Source: Alphaproteobacteria bacterium
GTDB taxonomy: Bacteria > Pseudomonadota > Alphaproteobacteria > Rickettsiales > UBA8987
Assembly (NCBI GenBank): GCA_003531345.1
Contig: DQGZ01000240.1
Span: 1,367-12,415 of the forward strand
DNA: 11,049 nt
Direction: 5' to 3'
Part shown: positions 5,999 through 11,049 of the stretch, in pieces
Position numbering within the stretch: the stretch's first letter is position 1
Layout of the letters: the number at the start of each line of letters is the position of its first letter
Made by a program: the position numbers and the translations under genes
The notes under the pieces: model-generated
Seen by the model: the letters and a program-made list of their open reading frames with translations, nothing else
The model's database searches: none
What the model was told of the DNA's origin: nothing

Positions 5999-6019
5999 AC
6001 AAAACAAAAAATTTATCAA
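5991..6019 (-). promoter_or_regulatory. Predicted sigma70 promoter for the DUF2282 gene
   Basis: Read on the minus strand, TTGATA (6014-6019; 5/6) is followed after 17 bases by TATATT (5991-5996; 5/6). Transcription would start near 5984, about 17 nt before the ATG at 5967. This is among the best-spaced promoters in the window. Its -35 box abuts the fliO start codon. Confidence 0.55.
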
Positions 6020-6292
6020 ATGGAGCTTGTTAAGGTCTTACAATCTGGCTTTGCGCTGATTTTTGTGCTGTGTGCAATTGGTCTGGTGTCTATTTTAATA
6101 CGCAAGATGAATTCAAGCCAGTTAAAGGGTTTTAAAATTACCCCTAAAAGGATAAAAATAGTTGAAGTGCAGGCAATTGATCAGAAAACAAAACTTATTA
6201 TTGCCGAAAAAGATAATAAGGAATATTTCATTTTGAAGTCAGAGAATAACTCCACTATAATTGAAGTTAATGCAATTCATGAGAATAAATAA
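6020..6292 (+). CDS. fliO: FliO, flagellar export-gate assembly factor
   Basis: Short (90 aa) inner-membrane protein with one N-terminal helix (about 8-28, SGFALIFVLCAIGLVSILI) and a small cytoplasmic domain. RIKIVEVQAIDQKTKLIIAE (44-63) matches the conserved FliO core in which a beta strand 'K(I/L)VEV..ID....L.(I/L)' follows the membrane segment. FliO is a scaffold for assembling FliP rings in the flagellar type III export apparatus. The family is short and divergent, so the call leans on fliP lying directly downstream. The N-terminal periplasmic part and Pro-rich tail seen in some FliO proteins are absent. No Shine-Dalgarno precedes the ATG. Confidence 0.82.
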   Translation: MELVKVLQSGFALIFVLCAIGLVSILIRKMNSSQLKGFKITPKRIKIVEVQAIDQKTKLIIAEKDNKEYFILKSENNSTIIEVNAIHENK

Positions 6293-6305
6293 ACTGGAAT
6301 ATGGC

Positions 6306-7100
6306 ATGCAAAAAGTCTTGAATTTCAGCACGTTAAAGTATGTGGTGATGTTGATTCTATTGATGCTTCTGCCATCACTTTCATATGCCCAGTCCATTAA
6401 TATTGACATGGGAACAGAGGGGGGCGTTAACCCAACTGCTGCGGGAACCATCTTTAAGCTGGTAGTTGTTTTAACAGTTTTAAGTATTGCGCCATCAATC
6501 TTGATGATGGTAACCTCATTTACCCGTATCATAGTTGTACTTTCTTTACTTAGAAGTGCTATTGGTCTACAACAGACACCACCTAATATCGTACTTATAT
6601 CGCTGGCGTTATTTCTTACTTTTTTTATAATGCAGCCTGTTTTTGAAAAGTCTTATAATGACGGCATAGCGCCGCTTATCTCAAATGAAATATCTGAACA
6701 GGAAGCCTTACCTAAAATAGCTGAACCATTCAGGGATTTCATGCTTCAGCATGTACGAGATGATGATCTGGAGATGTTCATTGAGCTTTCAGAGCAAGGC
6801 GACAATAAAGGCGAAGATGCAAGTAAAGAAAAAATAACCAAGGCTGACCCCAAGAATGTTGCATACAAAGCACTGATACCAGCCTTTATGATAAGCGAGC
6901 TTAGGCGTGCCTTTGAAATTGGCTTTTTAATATTCATTCCTTTCCTTATAATAGACATGGCTGTTGCATCAGTTTTAATGAGCATGGGTATGATGATGCT
7001 TCCACCAGTATTAATATCACTGCCATTTAAGATAATATTTTTTGTACTGGTTGATGGTTGGAGTGCACTCAGTGAAAGTTTGGTACGCAGCTTTAGCTAA
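6306..7100 (+). CDS. fliP: FliP, flagellar type III export-gate protein
   Basis: Polytopic membrane protein that forms, with FliQ and FliR, the core export gate of the flagellum. From the ATG at 6306 it has a signal peptide (MQKVLNFSTLKYVVMLILLM... ending SLSYA before QSINIDMG), as in many FliP proteins. The diagnostic block TSFTRIIVVLSLLRSAIGLQ is followed by QTPPNIVLISLALFLTFFIM, then a loop with charged residues. Near the C-terminus come FMISELRRAFEIGFLIFIPF and MSMGMMMLPPVLISLPFKI, both strong FliP signatures. The frame is open upstream, with other possible starts at 6261 (TTG), 6270 and 6279; the last would overlap fliO by 14 nt. I prefer 6306 because it gives a normal signal peptide and a 264-aa protein of usual size. 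No other flagellar gene is in the window. Confidence 0.93.
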   Translation: MQKVLNFSTLKYVVMLILLMLLPSLSYAQSINIDMGTEGGVNPTAAGTIFKLVVVLTVLSIAPSILMMVTSFTRIIVVLSLLRSAIGLQQTPPNIVLISLALFLTFFIMQPVFEKSYNDGIAPLISNEISEQEALPKIAEPFRDFMLQHVRDDDLEMFIELSEQGDNKGEDASKEKITKADPKNVAYKALIPAFMISELRRAFEIGFLIFIPFLIIDMAVASVLMSMGMMMLPPVLISLPFKIIFFVLVDGWSALSESLVRSFS

Positions 7101-7122
7101 GTTTTAGAGAATATTCTAAAAC
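7101..7122 (+). other. Hairpin directly after the fliP stop codon
   Basis: GTTTTAGA (7101-7108) pairs perfectly with TCTAAAAC (7115-7122) around the 6-base loop GAATAT; the centre AGAATATTCT is itself palindromic. It begins on the base after the fliP TAA and lies in the 45-nt gap before the pseudokinase gene. No T tract follows, so it is not a standard terminator. An RNA-processing or stabilising stem, or a protein-binding site, is possible. Confidence 0.45.
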
Positions 7123-7145
7123 CTAATGTCTATTACCTCTTATAA

Positions 7146-9176
7146 ATGATTCGCATATTAGACAAACAAAGGATAGAGCTTTCTTCCAGTCTTAGTCAGG
7201 ATTATGATATTTCTTTTAACAACCAGTTAAAAGAGTTTTCAACTGAGTTTGTATCCGCCTATGAGGCAAAAGAAAGAAGGCCTCAGAGCACGGATGATCA
7301 ATTTTATATAATTCTATATAATCGTAATTTCCCAGCAGATCTCGACAAGCTTAATATACTAAGAGAAATAGATGATAAAAATATTCAAAAGCTGGTAAAT
7401 ATAGGAAAGATAAAAGACCAGAAAGGAATAGAATATTTGGCTGCAATATTCAAAAAACCAAAAGGTAGAAAACTTTCAGAAATAATTGAGAAAAAAGGAG
7501 CGCTTGAAGAAACTCTGGTCACGGGAATAATTCTTAACCAGCTATCTAGCAGTATAGCTACTCTACACATTAATGGTATAATGCACGGGCGTGTTTCATT
7601 AGAAAAAATATATTATGATGAAACAAACGGCAATATAACCCTGATGGAATCTACTTCTGAATATGTAGGGTTCTATCAGTCAGTTGCCAGTGAAACCTTT
7701 GAACGTATGGTTTGTCACCCTGCGGCAAAAAGCCACCGTGATTTTGAAGCGGATTATTATGCGCTTGGGGTTTGCATTAATAGCATGATATTTGGGGCAA
7801 ATGCTTTCTCGGGAATACCAGATAATTTGGTCTTGCATATTAAGTTTGAGTCTGGCTCTTTTGATAGCCTGCATGCAATGACCAAAGCTAAAACCAATAT
7901 TTTGATCACTGCCAAAACTGAAATACTGATACGTGGTTTATTACACGACAAATCATCAGAGCGCTGGAAAGACAAAGAGATTCAGGCATGGAAAAAAAGG
8001 CAGATAGGTCAGTCCTCCCCCTCTAGGATACATCGTTATGCAAATAGCTCATTTACTTATAATGACGTACAGTTTTTTAGTACAAAATATCTTGCGCATG
8101 CACTATTTGAAGACTGGTCGCTTGCCCGAAAAACCTTGCGAATAACTGACCTCTCAAGATGGATGTCTGCCAGTTCAAAATATCCAGATGCAGAAAAAAA
8201 ACTCTTTTTGATGACCCGTGGCTGGCAAAGTGAGGTAATAATACCTGATGATAAAATTGCCCGCATAATCTACCTCTTAGACGACACAGGGCCAATAAGG
8301 TTCAGAAGCGCCTCCTTTCATCCAGATGGGTTGGGTAATCTTTTATGTTACATTAATAATTCGGATAATGAGCAGTTAAAGAACGATGTTTTTGAAGCAA
8401 TTGATATGGGTTTCATTGAAGGCTGGATAGCGCTTCAGGAAGACACAGAGATGTATAAATCAATTAACCTAGGTTATAACCCAAGAAGAATAAAGTTTTT
8501 TTTAAGAAAATCTGAAATGGGGTTTGGGGTTGAGCGCTGTATTTATGAAACCAACCCGTATCTCACCTGCCAGAGTGATATGTTGAAAGGTTATTTTACC
8601 CTTGGTCTGGCACAGACCTTGTCAGTATTGGAGCGCATAAAACTACCGCCAATTGAAGATACGTTCGATAAAAACATCATGTCCTATATCTGCTTCCATG
8701 CGGAGGTAGATGACTCAATTAAAATAAAACAACTGCAAAATTTACCATTCTTTTCAAAAAGTTTTAAACTTAAGATATGTGCAATTTTTGCTTTGGCACA
8801 GAAAAACTCTGGGCTTATATCACTGCCTAATACCGCTGAATGGCTTAAGAACTCATGTATAGATGTTACAGAAAAAATTAACAGCTCCTTACTGAGAGAA
8901 AAAATTATAGAAAATGTAAATAAATTTGCCCAGACAGGTGATATTAATTCCTTTTTTTCTGCACTGGCAGATAGTAAAACAATAACCAAAGATATAATTG
9001 GTTTCAGGTCAGCCAAGCAGCAGTTCAAAATATTATCATTCCAGAAAATGCGTTTGAAGTCCCAGAAAAGCTTGGATCAGATAGCCATGCACTTGGGGCT
9101 TCGTATATCGGTTGCATTTTCCTACCTCATATGCTCAATAGTTTTTGTAGTCATAACACTGATAAAAACTCACTGA
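7146..9176 (+). CDS. Protein-kinase-like protein, predicted pseudokinase, with C-terminal membrane anchor
   Basis: A 676-aa protein whose first 285 residues follow the order of a Ser/Thr kinase fold. Residues 52-115 are N-lobe-like strands and a helix. LHINGIMHGRVSLEKIYYD (140-158) occupies the catalytic-loop position. DFEADYYALGVCINSMIFG (199-217) matches the helix F 'SDVYSLGV' region, and LIRGLLHDKSSERW (261-274) matches the closing 'LL..DP..R' motif. Catalytic residues are missing: no Gly-rich loop, no VAIK lysine (YIILYN instead), HRD reads HGR, and DFG reads MEST. A pseudokinase is therefore inferred. Residues 286-645 resemble nothing I know and look soluble and mostly helical. A hydrophobic helix near 653-673 ends the protein, suggesting a tail-anchored inner-membrane protein facing the cytoplasm. 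It follows fliP by 45 nt on the same strand, so a flagellar or envelope role is possible but unproven. There is no Shine-Dalgarno; ATG 7146 is the first in frame. Confidence 0.75.
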   Translation: MIRILDKQRIELSSSLSQDYDISFNNQLKEFSTEFVSAYEAKERRPQSTDDQFYIILYNRNFPADLDKLNILREIDDKNIQKLVNIGKIKDQKGIEYLAAIFKKPKGRKLSEIIEKKGALEETLVTGIILNQLSSSIATLHINGIMHGRVSLEKIYYDETNGNITLMESTSEYVGFYQSVASETFERMVCHPAAKSHRDFEADYYALGVCINSMIFGANAFSGIPDNLVLHIKFESGSFDSLHAMTKAKTNILITAKTEILIRGLLHDKSSERWKDKEIQAWKKRQIGQSSPSRIHRYANSSFTYNDVQFFSTKYLAHALFEDWSLARKTLRITDLSRWMSASSKYPDAEKKLFLMTRGWQSEVIIPDDKIARIIYLLDDTGPIRFRSASFHPDGLGNLLCYINNSDNEQLKNDVFEAIDMGFIEGWIALQEDTEMYKSINLGYNPRRIKFFLRKSEMGFGVERCIYETNPYLTCQSDMLKGYFTLGLAQTLSVLERIKLPPIEDTFDKNIMSYICFHAEVDDSIKIKQLQNLPFFSKSFKLKICAIFALAQKNSGLISLPNTAEWLKNSCIDVTEKINSSLLREKIIENVNKFAQTGDINSFFSALADSKTITKDIIGFRSAKQQFKILSFQKMRLKSQKSLDQIAMHLGLRISVAFSYLICSIVFVVITLIKTH

Positions 9177-9190
9177 GATATACTATAAAA

Positions 9191-10558
9191 TCAAAGTAGT
9201 GCCGTTGCTAACCCCAGAAATATAAAGAATGAGGAAACATCAGTAAGTGCAAGAACTATAGCGGATGAGGCAATTGCTGGGTCTATTTTCATACTATCCA
9301 AAATAATTGGTATACTGGCACCAGCTAACGCTGAAATAAGGAAGGTTAGAATTATTGCCAGCATCATAACGCCACTTAAGTCAATACTCTGATATAATAG
9401 ATAAGAGCCAAGGAAAACAAAGCTTCCAATAAGCAAGCCATTTAGTAATGAGGTGAGAACCTCTTTACGAAGTACCCTAAAAAAATTTAAAAAGGTCAGC
9501 TGATTAGTTGCAATTGCACGTACGGAAATAGTTAGTGCCTGACTTCCAGAGATGCCACTGAGTGATGCAACAACTGGCATTAGCGCGGCAAGAGCAATTA
9601 TTCGATGAATAGAGGCTTCAAATAATGATATTATTATTGAAACCATAAGAGATGAAAAAAGATTTACCAAAAGCCATGGAGTGCGGTTTTTAAGCTTTTT
9701 AATTACTGGTGAGAAAATATCCGCATCAGCACTTAAACCAGCAAGTTGCAATAAGTCTTTTTCTGCCTCTTCATCAATTACATAGGTAATATCATCAACC
9801 GTGATTACACCAATCATTACACCTTTCTCATCAATAACTGGGGCGCTTATCAAGCCATGTTTCCTGAACAGGTTCGCTACATCTTCCTGTTTTGTATCAA
9901 CGTGAATTGCTTTTAAATTATCCTCTTTTAACTCTGATAATTTAACGTCCCTTTTGTTTCGGGTTATACGGCTTAAGGGAATAAAACTCTCAGGCTTGCC
10001 CTCCTCATCAAGAATAAATATTGTATAGAAATCCTGTGGCAGGTCATTACTTGTTCTAAGAAGGTCTATCACATCACCAACTGTTGCGTCATATTTTGCG
10101 GTAACAAACTGGGTGTTAGCCAGCCTTCTGGCAGAATCTTCATGATAGTTAAGTGCTTCTTTAATCTCTTCTTTTGTTTCTTTGGTAAGTGCTTCCAAAA
10201 CCTCGTCACGCTTTTCTTCGGAAAGGTCTTCTACGAATTGAACTGCATCATCACTTTCCAGTTTTTCAATTTCTTCTGCTATTAGTTTTGTATTTATTAT
10301 ATCGCTTAACTCTTCAACAACTTCAGAATCAAGAAAGGGAATTATTTCAGCATCAATACCACCGATTATGGAAATTATTTTTTCTCTTACCCCCTTATCG
10401 CATACATTCAGTAATTCTGCCTTTTCTGAGGGTTCTATTACATCTATGGCATCTCTCACTTTCTGATAATTTTCCTCTTCCAACGCAGCGAGAATGGGCA
10501 ACAGAATATCATCTTCTGCATAGTAATTATCGGTATATTTTTCTTCAGGTGCAGTCAT
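9191..10558 (-). CDS. mgtE: MgtE-family magnesium channel/transporter
   Basis: Inner-membrane Mg2+ channel gated by its own cytoplasmic domains. The 455 aa comprise an acidic helical MgtE N domain (about 20-135) and the typical link YHEDSARRLA (138-147). Two CBS domains follow (about 148-210 and 216-275; SAPVIDEKGVMIGVITVDDI is characteristic), then a plug-helix region, and five membrane segments from about 296 to the end. Pore-region features include MPVVASLSGISGSQALTISV (327-346) and the conserved TM5 aspartate D440 in ALTDVSSFFIFLGLA, the Mg2+ site known from Thermus MgtE. The common GGNAGTQ segment reads SGISGSQ here, similar to a GIAGSQ variant in other bacteria. It converges with the pseudokinase gene (14 nt between stops) and follows fabD after 35 nt. 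The ATG at 10558 is preceded by AGGAG and by a three-codon mini-frame. Confidence 0.95.
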   Translation of the reverse strand: MTAPEEKYTDNYYAEDDILLPILAALEEENYQKVRDAIDVIEPSEKAELLNVCDKGVREKIISIIGGIDAEIIPFLDSEVVEELSDIINTKLIAEEIEKLESDDAVQFVEDLSEEKRDEVLEALTKETKEEIKEALNYHEDSARRLANTQFVTAKYDATVGDVIDLLRTSNDLPQDFYTIFILDEEGKPESFIPLSRITRNKRDVKLSELKEDNLKAIHVDTKQEDVANLFRKHGLISAPVIDEKGVMIGVITVDDITYVIDEEAEKDLLQLAGLSADADIFSPVIKKLKNRTPWLLVNLFSSLMVSIIISLFEASIHRIIALAALMPVVASLSGISGSQALTISVRAIATNQLTFLNFFRVLRKEVLTSLLNGLLIGSFVFLGSYLLYQSIDLSGVMMLAIILTFLISALAGASIPIILDSMKIDPAIASSAIVLALTDVSSFFIFLGLATALL

Positions 10559-10574
10559 TTATGTCATTGCTCCT
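10559..10574 (-). promoter_or_regulatory. mgtE leader: AGGAG and an AUG-ACA-UAA mini-ORF
   Basis: On the minus strand AGGAG (10570-10574) is followed after 2 bases by ATG ACA TAA (10567 to 10559), and the mgtE ATG comes directly after the TAA in the same frame. The Shine-Dalgarno is 11 bases from the mgtE ATG (slightly far) and 2 bases from the mini-ORF ATG (too close), so mgtE is the likelier user. A translated minimal leader influencing mgtE is possible but not shown. Confidence 0.5.
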
Positions 10575-10593
10575 ATAAAGATTTTATCAAAGG

Positions 10594-11049
10594 CTACTTG
10601 CAAAAAAATTCAATATCCTGTGGGGTCTCAATGTTTATTGTTTCAACGTCCTTAACTATCCTTTTAACTAAACCAGAAAGAACTTTACCCGCACCTATCT
10701 CAACTGTTTTGGTTACATCAAGAGAGTTTTTCATGTAGCTAACACTCTCTCTCCAGCGAACCCTTCCAGTAACCTGTTTTACCAGTAATTCTCTTATCTG
10801 TTTTACATCAGAATTTACCTGTGCGGTTACATTTGCAATTACTGGAATCGCAGGTGTATTTATCTGTTCTTTTTCCAGCGCTTCAAACATTATATCCTGT
10901 GCGCTTTTTATCAATGAGGAGTGGAAAGGAGCAGAAACAGGAAGCTTTAAAAAGCGCTTTGCATTCATGAATTTTGAAATTTCTTCTGCTTTTTCTAATG
11001 CCTTCAAGGTACCGCTTATCACAACCTGCCCTTCAGAATTATCATTTGC
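10594..11049 (-). CDS. fabD: Malonyl-CoA:ACP transacylase (FabD), C-terminal part
   Basis: Transfers malonyl groups from CoA to acyl carrier protein to start fatty acid elongation, in the cytoplasm. The frame is open to the window edge: the first visible codons read A-N-D-N-S-E-G-Q-V-V-I-S-G, the conserved 'NSPGQVVISG' block, so the gene begins outside the window. The visible 151 residues include LPVSAPFHSSLIKSA with the catalytic His, then PVIANVTAQ (the usual 'P(V/I)..NV.A' motif), VRWRESVSYM, and EIGAGKVLSGLVKRI, the FabD C-terminal signature. The GHSLGE nucleophile motif lies outside. An internal Met at 11022 is not the start. mgtE follows 35 nt downstream on the same strand and may be read from the same transcript. 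Confidence 0.95.
   Translation of the reverse strand, partial: ANDNSEGQVVISGTLKALEKAEEISKFMNAKRFLKLPVSAPFHSSLIKSAQDIMFEALEKEQINTPAIPVIANVTAQVNSDVKQIRELLVKQVTGRVRWRESVSYMKNSLDVTKTVEIGAGKVLSGLVKRIVKDVETINIETPQDIEFFCK

Noticed and set aside
6261..6305. TTG or ATG starts upstream for FliP (6261, 6270, 6279)
   Set aside because: They add a polar stretch before the signal peptide and overlap fliO; none has a better ribosome binding site than 6306, though 6279 remains possible.
8684..9028. 114-aa minus-strand open frame within the pseudokinase gene
   Set aside because: No motif, no start signal, and entirely inside the longer sense gene; expected by chance opposite AT-rich coding sequence.
9530..9580. 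Pore motif SGISGSQ in place of GGNAGTQ as a sign of a non-magnesium transporter
   Set aside because: Related GIAGSQ variants occur in other MgtE proteins as I recall them, and the TM5 aspartate and both CBS domains are kept.
10189..10578. 129-aa open frame on the plus strand, antisense to mgtE
   Set aside because: It is Leu/His-rich with no domain pattern and lies wholly opposite the well-supported mgtE N domain and its leader; a shadow frame.

Overview
The window looks like a chromosomal stretch from an AT-rich alphaproteobacterium, most plausibly a Rickettsiales- or Holosporales-like lineage that keeps flagellar genes. The support is the alphaproteobacterial-type SspB (with its ClpX-binding tail) and GluRS, a TolA with the 'RCWNIP' C-terminal domain, AT-rich and nearly Shine-Dalgarno-free leaders, and tight gene spacing. 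This placement is an inference from protein character, not from a search. No transposase, phage gene, CRISPR array, tRNA or rRNA is visible, and no gap between genes exceeds 150 bases.

Layout. Bases 1-35 are five heptamer repeats ending just before gltX (41-1426). An Mth938/NDUFAF3-like (DUF498) gene follows after 3 nt (1430-1807). A good promoter then leads into tolQ-tolR-tolA (1882-4142), the energised inner-membrane part of the Tol-Pal envelope system; tolB and pal are not adjacent. A 147-nt spacer with two perfect palindromes, a weak terminator-like hairpin and an extended -10 promoter precedes an unrecognised 168-aa protein with an internal repeat (4290-4796). Facing it on the minus strand are a small 88-aa gene (4809-5075), sspB (5068-5577, ClpXP adaptor, overlapping the 88-aa gene by 8 nt) and an orphan DUF2282/bufferin-like secreted Cys-rich protein (5665-5967).

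From a compact divergent promoter region (5968-6019) the plus strand carries fliO and fliP (flagellar type III export gate), then a 676-aa protein that reads as a degenerate protein kinase (pseudokinase) with a long novel C-terminal region and a C-terminal membrane anchor (7146-9176). Converging on it from the minus strand are the Mg2+ channel gene mgtE (9191-10558) and the 3' part of fabD (10594 to the window edge).

Most genes are housekeeping. The less ordinary items are the pseudokinase attached to fliOP, the repeat-containing 168-aa protein behind its own promoter, the orphan bufferin-like protein, the heptamer array upstream of gltX, and a three-codon AUG-ACA-UAA leader abutting mgtE.
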